The notes: generated from the letters alone by a model not told the origin. Shown: positions 1-9,579, counted from the first letter of the stretch. The stretch: DNA of 32,017 bases from an uncultured bacterium (GCA_903837075.1 CAILTI010000019.1:1-32017); one strand, 5' to 3'. Made by a program: numbers and translations.

Positions 1-99
1 ACTATTTTTTCTCGGGAAGTTGTCTTTCCCAACGCACTGCATGCGAGACTCACGCTTTTAAAAAGGTGACAACGATTGAAGCTTTTGAAACAAAGGTTA

Positions 100-950
100 G
101 CTTCGTCCTTAGGATGTCTTTCCATCAGTCAGAGTTTCGAAAGGACAATATTATAGTCCTCTCGATCCTCTTTTCGACTCTGGATTCGTCCCTGCCGAGT
201 CGAGTTCTTGTGAACTCTCTCGAGGAGGAAATTCCACTCACGATCAAAGACCGCGAGATAGAATCCAAGTCTAAAGAAAATCTTTTTTATTTGATTTTCT
301 CCAACCCACTTTTTTCACTGAAGCGGCAAACGAGTGACCAACTCGCTTCGCCAAACAGCTCACATTTTGGTATAGGCAGTGAGTGCCTAGGATCATATGA
401 TCCCTCTTATCATGCCGAACCTTAAGTCTGTTCGAGCTATCAACTCAGCATGACGAAGAGGAATAACATCTAGTGGTATTGCAAAAAAGCAATATTATTC
501 CACCAGTTTCCGATCATTCGCTATTTCATTTTCAAATTACTTCCTTGATCTTACCGTCACTCCCGATCTCTCTAAAAGATCGGCTTCTGGTTACAAGGAC
601 ATTTCTGGGAGCAAATGTGGTTAGCATTCACTCACAGCAGATGTCATTGCGACACTGTGTAGATATCGGACTATAGTCATCACTACCCGTCGGGAGTGAC
701 CTTTCTCATAGATCTGGTTCGTTTGCAGGGAACCGTCACTATGTAAGCGATATCTGGCAAACAAGATAACAAATGGCTGTTGTCCTTCTCACTCTCTCCT
801 CTTTACCATGCTTAGCGGGGTCAAACCCGAGGCCATGGTGCCTGCCCAACATAGGGACTAGAGGTGAAAAGCAATCATTCACTATCTTCATTACTGTAAG
901 GAACTATCGTTTCCGAACTTCATCTCATCTGGCATAATCATAACATTTAT
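100..950 (+). ncRNA. candidate large structured non-coding RNA region of unknown class (boundaries and strand uncertain)
   Basis: No credible protein; many local hairpins read by eye: CAGAGT(130-135)/ACTCTG(177-182) with nested AGGAC(142-146)/GTCCT(156-160); GAGTTC-TTGT-GAACTC 202-217; AGGCA-GTGAG-TGCCT 374-388; GGATCATATGATCC 390-403; GGAATAA(460-466)/TTATTCC(495-501) enclosing TATTGC-A6-GCAATA 477-494; CCGATC(563-568)/GATCGG(578-583); long-range GTCACTCCCG(556-565)/CGGGAGTGAC(691-700); ACCATG(806-811)/CATGGT(835-840). Confidence 0.4.
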
Positions 951-959
951 TAACTAGAA

Positions 960-1062
960 TGTCAATACACAATGACACAGAACTGTGAGATGTCAGAATA
1001 GCCCGTGACAAAGCCAGAATAATGGCTTATCCACACATTGTACTTGTCACAAATCCGTGACG
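960..1062. promoter_or_regulatory. three TGTCA-N8/10-TGACA inverted repeats (candidate operator array)
   Basis: TGTCA 960-964 / TGACA 973-977 (N8); TGTCA 991-995 / TGACA 1006-1010 (N10); TGTCA 1045-1049 / TGACG 1058-1062 (N8); the last overlaps a TTGTCA(1044-1049)-N17-TATGCT(1067-1072) promoter. Confidence 0.5.
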
Positions 1063-1081
1063 ATGATATGCTATATTCATC

Positions 1082-1861
1082 ATGTATGAACAAACACTTA
1101 CAAATGCGGGGCTTTCAAAAGAGCAGGCATCCGTTTATCAGCTCCTCATGCAGGGAGGATTGACTCCTGCAGGCGTTATTAGCAAAAGGGCGGCCCTAAA
1201 GCGTGGTTTGACGTATAAAGTCCTAGAACAGCTCATAAATATGGGTTTAGTTCAGAAAAGGGACGATCTAGGCAAAATAACGCTATTTCAAGCATCTCAT
1301 CCTGGCGTATTGAGGAAACTTACTGAAACCAAGGCCGAGGAGGTAAAGAACGCCCAAGTATCATTGGAATCAGTGATGGGTAAGATGGTATCAGACTATA
1401 ATTTGGTGACGGGGAAGCCAAATGTGCAGTTTTTCGAAGGTTTGGAGGGGGTAAGGAGGGTATTGGATGATTCTCTGAGTGCTACTGGTGTGATCTATTC
1501 ATATGCAGATATTGAATCAATCGAGAAATATATACATGGGGTTAACGAAAAATACGTTGAAAAGCGTGATAAGTTCAATATCAAAAAGAAAGCAATAATA
1601 CTAGATACGCCATTTGCACGTGATTTTTTGAAAGATTACCATCGAGAAACTACTGATATCAAGCTTATCAAACATGATTCACCTCCATTTCATACAGTTA
1701 TGCAGGTTTACGACAACAAAGTTAGTTATATTACGCTGTCTGAAAAGGAAATGATCGGTGTTATCATAGAAGACCCGCACATCTTTGAAATGCATAAATA
1801 TCTGTTCGAATATTCTTGGGATAAGGCGGAATCATTGCCGAAACTAGATACTCCTAAATAA
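1082..1861 (+). CDS. TrmB-like helix-turn-helix transcriptional regulator
   Basis: 259 aa ORF; N-terminal winged HTH (LSKEQASVYQLLMQGGLTPAGVISKRAALKRGLTYKVLEQLINMGLVQKR) typical of TrmB-family regulators, with a C-terminal effector-like domain. Confidence 0.75.
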   Translation: MYEQTLTNAGLSKEQASVYQLLMQGGLTPAGVISKRAALKRGLTYKVLEQLINMGLVQKRDDLGKITLFQASHPGVLRKLTETKAEEVKNAQVSLESVMGKMVSDYNLVTGKPNVQFFEGLEGVRRVLDDSLSATGVIYSYADIESIEKYIHGVNEKYVEKRDKFNIKKKAIILDTPFARDFLKDYHRETTDIKLIKHDSPPFHTVMQVYDNKVSYITLSEKEMIGVIIEDPHIFEMHKYLFEYSWDKAESLPKLDTPK

Positions 1862-4706
1862 TGATAGCGTGTCGGGTCTCTATCATTTGAGGGAGTTGAA
1901 AATCATTCCTGTATCGTTCCAGTTTCTCGCCCAATTTCTCTACAACCAATATAACCAGCTCTTCACTACCTGTTGTTTTCTCTCTGAACATTCTGGTTAC
2001 CGCATAACCTTCTCCAAAGGAAGCGAGGTTTAATGTATAAGACTTGTAATCTGACGCCGTGGTTGCGTATACCATCGCATCTTCTGGGTTGTCAGAAAGG
2101 CCCAGTGTCTCCCAGGAATTCATCACCATATGATCTAGTATGTATGATTCGTCCAGAGATTTTGTTACTAACTCATTGTTTATGGAGTCATTCCTCACAA
2201 TATCCCAACATGCTATCTCATCTAGGGGGTATTCGTTGTATGCGATAAATCCCTTCTCAATGTATTTTGCAGCTATCTTGGTGTTTCTGTCACATTCAGC
2301 TTTGACGATATGCATGACAGCGTAATCATCTAGAGTTTCCTCTAGCATTTGTTCGCCAACTTTGCGACCATTAAAATCTGGATCGATATTAAATTTACCA
2401 AAATGAACACTTCCATCATCTTCGAATTCAAAGACACAATATCCTATCGGTTGCCCATCGAATTCGGCGACATGAAATATGGTCCTAGTATTCTTTCTCG
2501 AAACTTCTAGTCCGGCTAGCAACCTTTTCAGTAGCTTAGGTTTGTCTTGGTAGTTTTTCTTGTAAAGATTTCGGATTGCTTTCACAAATTCCGCGCTGTT
2601 GGTTTCGTTGTCTCCACCCTGGTATTGGATATTCTTGATAAACGGCATCTCGTTCATATTGGCGATATCGAATGAGCCGCGGCTAGCTTTAAGAATGGTT
2701 TGAACAACTATTGCCTCAGGTTTGATATTTTCGATATATTCACGGATTGCTTCTGGAGTAGATACATTTTCAGATGCTATTTTACTAATGATAGTGTCGA
2801 CTTGAGCTAGGATGAGTTTCTTTGCTTGAGGAATGACGGTTTTTTTGATAACAACATCATTTGGCTCCAAGATTTCTTCTTCCTCATATGTTTTAGATCT
2901 TTCATAGATATCATCAAACTCATCATCTAGGCGTGATATATATGATGATATACTGGCCAATAACTCCAATATCTGATGAGAATCAATACCGTCAGGCAAG
3001 TTAGATATTACATCGAGTGTCTTTGTGGCAACTACAGGATCAGTCTCATAGTAACGAAGAAATACTTTTAAGCCAGATTCACCATGAGTCTTTGCTAGAT
3101 TTAGGAGTTTATCTTCGGATACCTGCTCCAATTCATTGAGTATGATGAGTAGGGCACCTTGTTCCTTGAATGAGAAGTTGTTTAGTCGTATATCACCTGA
3201 GAATATATCGCTATCGGAAATATTGAAGTAGTGCTTTTTGAATTCTTCTAAATATCGTTCTCGTTGCCTCTTTTCATCTTCTGTCTCACCTGTATGTGGT
3301 CTGAAAAGAGTATTATATGTAAAATCGAGCACATCCGCCTTGATGTTTTTCTCTGTTTCAGAAAGATTTCCGACATCAAAATATTTCAATAATTCTAGAT
3401 CTTGATTGAACACACCGATCTCTCCACTGGTAGATAATCTTTGAACGAAGTAGTCTGGGTTATTGAGTGCTCCTAGGTCGTACATCTTGTTCAGATACTC
3501 GACACCTTCAGTCGAAACTCCTATTCTCTTGAATTCGACTCTATATAATATAGCTGCTATAGCTGTTTTATCATTGTTATCGTTCATGTGCTCCATCAAT
3601 TTCACTGAAGCATATTGTCCGTCAATAGCGCTTAGCGCATCAGCTACTGAGTTTGCAAAGATAGGATTTAGATTCTTTGACCAGAAGTCAACTACGAGGT
3701 CGACATCGTCGTGGTCACCGCTCGTGCCGAGGTATCTATATTGGTCCAATACCGCCAGCATTATTCTATGGAAAGGGTATTCTTCTATATACTCGAAACT
3801 GATATAATCCTGCGTATCATTCATTTCATATTCAAAGACTGATTGAGCTGAATTGTATGCAGCACTTGGTTGATATGTTTTAAAGAGCATCGAGTGTGCT
3901 GCATTGAAGTAATCTGACTTTGATAATCTCCTTTTAGAGTTATCTTCTGATACGCTTTCTCTGGTGAAGCTTGAATTATTGGCTTCGAGAAAGACCAGTG
4001 ACTCTTGCAAGTATGCGAGACATAGACTGAGTAACTTTTTCCGAGATTGAGTATCTAGTGTTCTGTATTCATCATTATCGAACAAGTCGCGTGTTTGCAG
4101 AATTTCGCTTAAGCCTACAGGATTCGAACTTGCCTTATCAATGGCATTCGATATATTATTTGACGCCATACCAAATGAAGCGATTTCATCAAGAAGGTTT
4201 GTGCCATTGGATAGTAAATGTTTTGGGGCTTCGATTCTTCTCTTGTTTATCTTTTGCCACGGATTGAGGGTAGTTTGATTTGATGAGTCTTTTGTGGATA
4301 AAAAAACTCTATGTGCGGCCATACTCCAAACTGAAAATTCCTCGGTAGTTTGCGGACCTATATTGCTGGAAATCAATACCCGAAAGGCTTCTAAGTCGTC
4401 AGGATATGTGTCAAAGTACAGATCCGCATCACTAGGACTTACAGAAATGTTGCGAGATGACAGACCAAAAAAAGCCATTCTTTTTCCCGGTGACATAGAG
4501 CCCAGGTTGTCGAGGTTATCGGGAGAGAAAAATGTCAGTGGATTGTTCCCATATTCTTTTTTCCATTCTGCATAAGTGGCAACGTTGTTATTCTCTCGTT
4601 CGAACTCATCTATAGGATCGCATAATGACTCTTGGGAAAACTGAGTGGCATTGTTATTTGTAGTATTCTGTTCTTCGGTCACTGGTATTGATTCAAATTT
4701 CATCAT
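1854..4706 (-). CDS. large protein with C-terminal GNAT N-acetyltransferase domain; N-terminal ~650 aa unrecognised
   Basis: 965 aa ORF; start more likely at ATG 4706 (MMKFESIPV) than 4751. C-terminal VAEFDGQPIGYCVFEFEDDGSVHFGKFNIDPDFNGRKVGEQMLEETL resembles the GNAT acetyl-CoA-binding core. TATTAT box 6 nt upstream of ATG 4706. Confidence 0.75.
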   Translation of the reverse strand: MMKFESIPVTEEQNTTNNNATQFSQESLCDPIDEFERENNNVATYAEWKKEYGNNPLTFFSPDNLDNLGSMSPGKRMAFFGLSSRNISVSPSDADLYFDTYPDDLEAFRVLISSNIGPQTTEEFSVWSMAAHRVFLSTKDSSNQTTLNPWQKINKRRIEAPKHLLSNGTNLLDEIASFGMASNNISNAIDKASSNPVGLSEILQTRDLFDNDEYRTLDTQSRKKLLSLCLAYLQESLVFLEANNSSFTRESVSEDNSKRRLSKSDYFNAAHSMLFKTYQPSAAYNSAQSVFEYEMNDTQDYISFEYIEEYPFHRIMLAVLDQYRYLGTSGDHDDVDLVVDFWSKNLNPIFANSVADALSAIDGQYASVKLMEHMNDNNDKTAIAAILYRVEFKRIGVSTEGVEYLNKMYDLGALNNPDYFVQRLSTSGEIGVFNQDLELLKYFDVGNLSETEKNIKADVLDFTYNTLFRPHTGETEDEKRQRERYLEEFKKHYFNISDSDIFSGDIRLNNFSFKEQGALLIILNELEQVSEDKLLNLAKTHGESGLKVFLRYYETDPVVATKTLDVISNLPDGIDSHQILELLASISSYISRLDDEFDDIYERSKTYEEEEILEPNDVVIKKTVIPQAKKLILAQVDTIISKIASENVSTPEAIREYIENIKPEAIVVQTILKASRGSFDIANMNEMPFIKNIQYQGGDNETNSAEFVKAIRNLYKKNYQDKPKLLKRLLAGLEVSRKNTRTIFHVAEFDGQPIGYCVFEFEDDGSVHFGKFNIDPDFNGRKVGEQMLEETLDDYAVMHIVKAECDRNTKIAAKYIEKGFIAYNEYPLDEIACWDIVRNDSINNELVTKSLDESYILDHMVMNSWETLGLSDNPEDAMVYATTASDYKSYTLNLASFGEGYAVTRMFREKTTGSEELVILVVEKLGEKLERYRNDFQLPQMIETRHAIII

Positions 4707-4729
4707 AGTTATATAATAGCTATAAATAT

Positions 4730-4756
4730 GAAAAATGACCACTAGGGTCATTTTTC
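4730..4756 (-). terminator. intrinsic terminator downstream of rny
   Basis: GAAAAATGACC-ACTAG-GGTCATTTTTC, 11-bp perfect stem followed by T-rich tract on the minus strand. Confidence 0.7.
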
Positions 4757-4789
4757 ATTGAGTGCACTATTGATTTTACTTTACAAATC

Positions 4790-6319
4790 CTACCTCGCGA
4801 ACTCCATCGTCCTGGTCTCACGGATGACGATAACCTTGATCTCACCAGGATATTTCAGATCCTTCTCGATCTTTAGAGCGATGTTGCGAGCGAGCTCCTT
4901 GGCGGCCACGTCATTGATCTCCTCTGGCTTGACGAAGATGCGTATCTCACGGCCAGCTTGCAATGCATATGACTTCTCTATACCAGGGAAGCTGTTGGCG
5001 GTAGCTTCGAGGTCACCGAGACGCTTCAGGTAATTCTCGATATTATCGCGTCGTGCACCAGGACGAGCGCCAGAGATGGCGTCAGCTGTCTGCACGATGC
5101 GTGATTCGACGGTTTCGTAAGGATATTCCTCATGATGAGCTTGCATAGCCTTGACTATCTCTTCGGAGGCGCCGAACTTCTGCAGGATGCGGCGGCCGAT
5201 CTCGACGTGCGTGCCAGCAACCTCATGGTCTAGGGCTTTGCCTAGGTCATGGAGTAGGGCACCGGCTTTGGCGACCTGAACATTGGCACCGAGCTCTTCG
5301 GCGATCATACCAGCGATATGGGCCATCTCTACTGAGTGCTGCAAGACGTTTTGGCCATAGCTAGTTCGGAAATGTAGACGACCGAGGATGAGCATGATGC
5401 GAGGATCTAGACCTATCACACCACACTCGTATGCAGCGGCCTCGCCCTTTTCCTTGATGGTCTTGTTGATGTCTTGCTTGGCCTTTTCAACCACTTGCTC
5501 GATCTTGGCGGGCTGGATACGGCCGTCCTTGATGAGTTCGAGGAGTGCTAGACGTGCTACATGGCGACGTACTGGATCGAATGATGAGATAGTGATGGCG
5601 CCAGGGGTGTCATCAACCATGACTTCGACTCCGGTGATACGTTCGAAAGCCTTGATATTGCGGCCTTCCTTGCCAATGATCTTGCCTTTGACATCGTCAC
5701 TAGGTATTTCGACGATCGTGGACATGACGTCTTGGGCGACGGAAGATGCTAGGCGCTGTATGGATATGGCCAGAATATCGCGAGCTTTCTGCTCGAACAT
5801 CTCTTCACCTCTGGTGTCCAGCTTGTTCATGCGTATGAGTATATCTTCCTCACTCTGCTTCTCGACTAGCTTGATGAGTTGATCCTTGGCTTCGCTGGAT
5901 GAGAGTTTGGCGATCTTTTCTAGTTCATGCTTGCGATCTTCCTCTAGTTTGTCGGCTTTCTCGCGGATAGCTTTGATCTCGGCTACACGAGTTTTGATCA
6001 TCTCGACCTCTTTGTCGATGTCTGATTGGCGTTTGTCGAGGAGATCCTCGCGTTTGGCGAGTCGGTCCTCAGTCTGACCTATCTTGTCTTCTTTCTCTTT
6101 TATCTCTTTCCTGGCTTCTTCGGCGACTTGGGCAGCTTTGGTTTCGGCACCTGCGGTGATCTTCTTGGCTTCTTCCTTGGCGGATAGGAGCATCTCTTTG
6201 ATTTCGAGCTCCATCGAGCCTTTCTTGCCTAGAGATATGATCAACCTCAGGTAATAACCTACAGCAACGCCAAGCACTCCGGCGAGAGCGAGGAATATTG
6301 CGGCTAATTTGAGTGACAT
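4790..6319 (-). CDS. rny: ribonuclease Y (N-terminal TM/coiled coil, KH and HD domains)
   Basis: 509 aa; GKIIGKEGRNIKAFERITGVEVMVDDTPGAITISSFDPVRRHVARLALLELIKDGRIQPAKIE and HDLGKALDHEVAGTH are RNase Y signatures. Confidence 0.95.
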   Translation of the reverse strand: MSLKLAAIFLALAGVLGVAVGYYLRLIISLGKKGSMELEIKEMLLSAKEEAKKITAGAETKAAQVAEEARKEIKEKEDKIGQTEDRLAKREDLLDKRQSDIDKEVEMIKTRVAEIKAIREKADKLEEDRKHELEKIAKLSSSEAKDQLIKLVEKQSEEDILIRMNKLDTRGEEMFEQKARDILAISIQRLASSVAQDVMSTIVEIPSDDVKGKIIGKEGRNIKAFERITGVEVMVDDTPGAITISSFDPVRRHVARLALLELIKDGRIQPAKIEQVVEKAKQDINKTIKEKGEAAAYECGVIGLDPRIMLILGRLHFRTSYGQNVLQHSVEMAHIAGMIAEELGANVQVAKAGALLHDLGKALDHEVAGTHVEIGRRILQKFGASEEIVKAMQAHHEEYPYETVESRIVQTADAISGARPGARRDNIENYLKRLGDLEATANSFPGIEKSYALQAGREIRIFVKPEEINDVAAKELARNIALKIEKDLKYPGEIKVIVIRETRTMEFAR

Positions 6320-6700
6320 ATGCGGTGTTGGTCCGCCCTCTCCAAACTATGGTGAAATGATCTGGTTATGAGTCTTATGTATTGTGTGTAACTGGCTCTG
6401 AATCATAATTTTTAGTTCACGAAAGCGTCAGATCGGGAGAATCAAAATTTAAAATTGGTAACATAGGTAGCATACAACGAATATGGTGGTTTATGCAAGT
6501 ATTGATCATATTACCTAACACATATATGCCGTGGAAGAAATCAAGCTCACCGCTTCCGAATGGGTTATATACTGCGAAGTGCCGCTTGCAATAGAGCGCC
6601 ATCTAATGTATATTGTGTCAACAAGCAATAAATAGCGATAAACCAGTAGGGCATATGATATAGTAGAAATGTGATAATTATTTAATTTAAATATAAAAAT

Positions 6701-7282
6701 ATGTTAATACCAACAGTTATAGAAAAGTCATCATTCGGAGAGAGAGCTTATGATATATATTCACGTCTACTCCGAGATAACATCATCTTCCTCGGTGGTC
6801 CTATAGATGATCACATGGCAAATCTCATCATCGCCCAATTGCTATTCTTGCAATCCGAAGATCCCAAGAAAGAGATCCAGTTGTATGTAAATTCTCCTGG
6901 CGGTTCAGTCACTGCGACTCTGGCCATCATCGATACTATGCAACATATCAAGAATGATATTTCCACAGTCTGTGTCGGTATCGCTGCTTCTGGTGCAGCG
7001 TTGGTATTGTCAGCAGGAACGAAAGGCAAGAGGTTGGCATTACCGAATTCTGAAGTGATGATCCATCAACCTATAGGTGGAGCAGAAGGGCAGGCGTCAG
7101 ACATAGAGATCAGTGCCAAACATATATTGAAGACTCGTATGTCATTGAATAAATTGCTAGCAAAGAATACTGGTCAGTCACTCGCACGTATCGAGAAGGA
7201 CGTTGATCGTGATTTCTTCATGGATGCGGACGAGGCCAAGAAGTATGGAGTGATCGATCAGGTTGTTGTAGGGAAGAAGTAA
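6701..7282 (+). CDS. clpP: ATP-dependent Clp protease proteolytic subunit
   Basis: 193 aa; [34 protein letters not shown] (Ser), MIHQPIGG (His), [20 protein letters not shown]. Confidence 0.95.
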   Translation: MLIPTVIEKSSFGERAYDIYSRLLRDNIIFLGGPIDDHMANLIIAQLLFLQSEDPKKEIQLYVNSPGGSVTATLAIIDTMQHIKNDISTVCVGIAASGAALVLSAGTKGKRLALPNSEVMIHQPIGGAEGQASDIEISAKHILKTRMSLNKLLAKNTGQSLARIEKDVDRDFFMDADEAKKYGVIDQVVVGKK

Positions 7283-7364
7283 TCGAATGATTGAAAGATT
7301 CGAAGATCGAAAGATTCAATATTAGGGAAATATAGTAGATCAAATAAATAATTCTGAAATCAGT

Positions 7365-8144
7365 ATGCGACTCCATAGATTCTATATAGCCGACGAGATA
7401 GTAGTTGGCAGAGAGTTAACCATCAGCTCTGCCGATCTCGTTCATCAGATACGAAATGTCTTCCGCATGAAAGTTGGAGATCAGTTGGTTATCTTCAATG
7501 GAACAGGTTTTGACTATATGTGCAAGATTGACAAAATAAATGATAGGAGTATCATAGTTAGCAATAGTGTTATAAGTCTAGCCGTCACTGAGTCGAAGCG
7601 CAATAATTATGTAATAACACGTAAGCTTTTTTTGGTCGCTTCAGTTGTGAAGAAAGACAATTTCGATTGGATAGTCGAGAAGGCCACAGAGTTGGGTGTG
7701 ACGGATATTGTCCCGATCATAACTGAACGAAGTGAGAAGAAATCTCTGAATGAAGAGAGGCTACGTAGAATTGCGATAGAGTCGAGTGAACAATCTGGGC
7801 GCGACACTACTCCCCTGGTGTGGTCTATCATGGGATCGGAGAGTGCTGTCTCATCGCTAAAAAAAGAAAATCCTGGAATAGAGATGTTCGCGTTTCATAC
7901 AGAAGGGGAGAAGTTCGAACGTGCAAAGTTCATGGGGGCTGCAGGTGAGGCCGGCAGTTTGTCGGAGGGTAAGCCTCGTGTAACTTCGCCTATAGCTGTT
8001 TTCATAGGGCCAGAAGGTGGCTGGACGCCTGCGGAGATAGAGATGTTTCACAAGGAGAATGTTCCCGTCGTTTGTCTCGGACCGCAGGTATTGCGGGCCG
8101 AAACGGCCGTAGTTGCCGCCCTCTCGGTGGTGGTGTTCGGGTGA
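7365..8144 (+). CDS. rsmE: 16S rRNA (uracil-1498-N3)-methyltransferase
   Basis: 259 aa; N-terminal MRLHRFYI..HQIRNVFRMKVGDQLVIFNG and C-terminal FIGPEGGWTPAEIEMF..CLGPQVLRAETAVVAALS, characteristic of RsmE. Confidence 0.93.
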   Translation: MRLHRFYIADEIVVGRELTISSADLVHQIRNVFRMKVGDQLVIFNGTGFDYMCKIDKINDRSIIVSNSVISLAVTESKRNNYVITRKLFLVASVVKKDNFDWIVEKATELGVTDIVPIITERSEKKSLNEERLRRIAIESSEQSGRDTTPLVWSIMGSESAVSSLKKENPGIEMFAFHTEGEKFERAKFMGAAGEAGSLSEGKPRVTSPIAVFIGPEGGWTPAEIEMFHKENVPVVCLGPQVLRAETAVVAALSVVVFG

Positions 8145-8215
8145 TTGGGGGGTTTCATCTGGGAATGATTTCACAGAGTTGAAAATCATAGAAGTTGAGC
8201 CATAAAATCTAGCTA

Positions 8216-8244
8216 TTGACACATAGTGATAGGAGGTGTATAAA
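8216..8244 (+). promoter_or_regulatory. sigma70-type promoter of the DGR target gene
   Basis: TTGACA (8216-8221) - N17 - TATAAA (8239-8244); predicted start about 8251. Confidence 0.7.
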
Positions 8245-8276
8245 ATATACAGTATTCAGGTCATTGAAATCTAGTA

Positions 8277-8376
8277 AATCAGATGCGAAATTGAGGCCGC
8301 AGCAAGTCGCGGAGTTGCTTCAGTTTCGCGTCTGATTACACACTGATAAGCACTCTGGTTCTCCGCGTGGCGGAGA
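8277..8376 (+). promoter_or_regulatory. structured 5' leader of the DGR target gene (two hairpins)
   Basis: Stem 8277-8295/8319-8337 (AATCAGATGCGAAATTGAG / TTCAGTTTCGCGTCTGATT; 19 pairs with 3 G-U wobbles that pair only in + strand RNA) and TCTCCGC-GTG-GCGGAGA 8360-8376. Confidence 0.6.
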
Positions 8377-8417
8377 CGATGAGATGACACAGTCACTATG
8401 ACGATGCGATCTATGAT

Positions 8418-9173
8418 ATGAAAAATAACATTGCAACTCCAGGGATGTGTTTGTCGGCCGGTGCGCGGTTCGCGACGAAGCTCGGTTCGATCAGTGCTTC
8501 ACATGATCTTGTGGACGCATTTCTGAAAGAGGGTGACAGTCACCCCTTTTACCAGGTTATCCTCGAACACTTCACTCTCAAGGCATCGAAGACCCAGTCA
8601 CTCACACCGTGGGTTGCTGCGGCACTCGCGAATTGGGGAGACTTCTACCAGAAGTTCTTTGGTATCGACCTCGATTTGACGGATCTCCGTATTCCGGAGA
8701 AGGTCGAGGGTTTCGACCGCCTGATCGTGATAGGGAAGGGTATCCGTCTCAATCAGGTTTGGAATGCTTACAAGGATCAAAAGATCCCGACTTGGCAATG
8801 GTGGGGTGGGTCGCTCGAAAATGCCATGCAGGAATCTGAACGCGGCATCGTAAACGAGAGCTATGCGATCTGGGTTCGTGACGGTCAGGAAGCAGACGAG
8901 GAGATGAAGGATCTCTCCGCTGATATGATCGCCGCTAGTAGCCCACAGAAGGTCGACACCGAGAGTTTACTCGAGAGGCTCGTCCACGGACTTCAGGTCT
9001 GGGATGCGACAAAGAAGCATCTCGATGTTGATAACATTACACTGTGTGCGTCGTCGCGCTCTGCCGATGGCGTTGTGCCGTGGGTCTCCTTCTATGACGC
9101 CTGCGTGTGCGTCTCCGGGTACTCTCCTTCGCATCGTGATCCGGACTTGCGTGCCCGTCAGGCAGTTCGGTAA
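8418..9173 (+). CDS. DGR variable (target) protein; C-terminal variable region
   Basis: 251 aa; C-terminus RSADGVVPWVSFYDACVCVSGYSPSHRDPDLRARQ is encoded by a near-copy of the template repeat 354 bp downstream with adenine-specific differences. Confidence 0.9.
   Translation: MKNNIATPGMCLSAGARFATKLGSISASHDLVDAFLKEGDSHPFYQVILEHFTLKASKTQSLTPWVAAALANWGDFYQKFFGIDLDLTDLRIPEKVEGFDRLIVIGKGIRLNQVWNAYKDQKIPTWQWWGGSLENAMQESERGIVNESYAIWVRDGQEADEEMKDLSADMIAASSPQKVDTESLLERLVHGLQVWDATKKHLDVDNITLCASSRSADGVVPWVSFYDACVCVSGYSPSHRDPDLRARQAVR
9053..9161 (+). repeat. DGR variable repeat (VR)
   Basis: Hand alignment to TR 9407-9515 (109 nt): 21 mismatches, all at TR adenines; 80 non-A positions all identical. Confidence 0.95.
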
Positions 9174-9198
9174 ACTTGTACCTTGTTCCTTTTTCACT

Positions 9199-9223
9199 CG
9201 GCCCCGATGCTATATCGGGGCCG
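9199..9223 (+). terminator. GC-rich hairpin downstream of VR (terminator and/or DGR target-recognition hairpin)
   Basis: CGGCCCCGAT-GCTAT-ATCGGGGCCG, 10-bp perfect stem, 38 nt after the VR end, followed by ACTTTTC. Confidence 0.6.
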
Positions 9224-9406
9224 ACTTTTCGTATACAATGTGTATGGTTATAAAATTGGTTGATATCAATATATCGATAACAATTTACCAAAGATAGAAA
9301 CTGCCTGTTTTCCTTTATACAATGATCAGAGTACCCCGAGTTGGACACAGAGAATCTCGAAGGAGGAGGGAGGTTCTCGGAGATATGGACAAAGGAAGAT
9401 AGAATG

Positions 9407-9515
9407 GTCGCGCTATGCCGATGGCAATGTGCCGAAGGTCAACTTCAATGACGACAACGTGAACGTCAACAGGTACAATCCTTCGAATCGTAATCCGAAC
9501 TTGCGTGCCCGTCAG
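9407..9515 (+). repeat. DGR template repeat (TR)
   Basis: Non-coding copy of the VR rich in AAC/AAT codons (SRYADGNVPKVNFNDDNVNVNRYNPSNRNPNLRARQ in the VR frame), upstream of the RT. Confidence 0.95.
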
Positions 9516-9579
9516 AAGTTTCTCGCAATTTTTGGGAGTTCATATTTGAAGGACTCCTTTTGCGTAGGAGGTTATGTCA

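Noticed and set aside
66-676. ORFs 66..425 and 473..676
   Set aside because: Low-complexity translations with no family resemblance, lying across extensive hairpins; more likely non-coding.
1-950. 16S/23S/5S rRNA, tmRNA or RNase P RNA
   Set aside because: Conserved signatures such as the anti-Shine-Dalgarno region, tmRNA ends or RNase P core could not be found on either strand by eye; a covariance scan is needed.
5388-6077. ORFs antisense to rny
   Set aside because: Ser/Arg/Leu-rich artefacts of the complementary strand.
6417-6602. 61-aa ORF in the rny/clpP intergenic region
   Set aside because: No recognisable motif or ribosome-binding site; probably non-coding.
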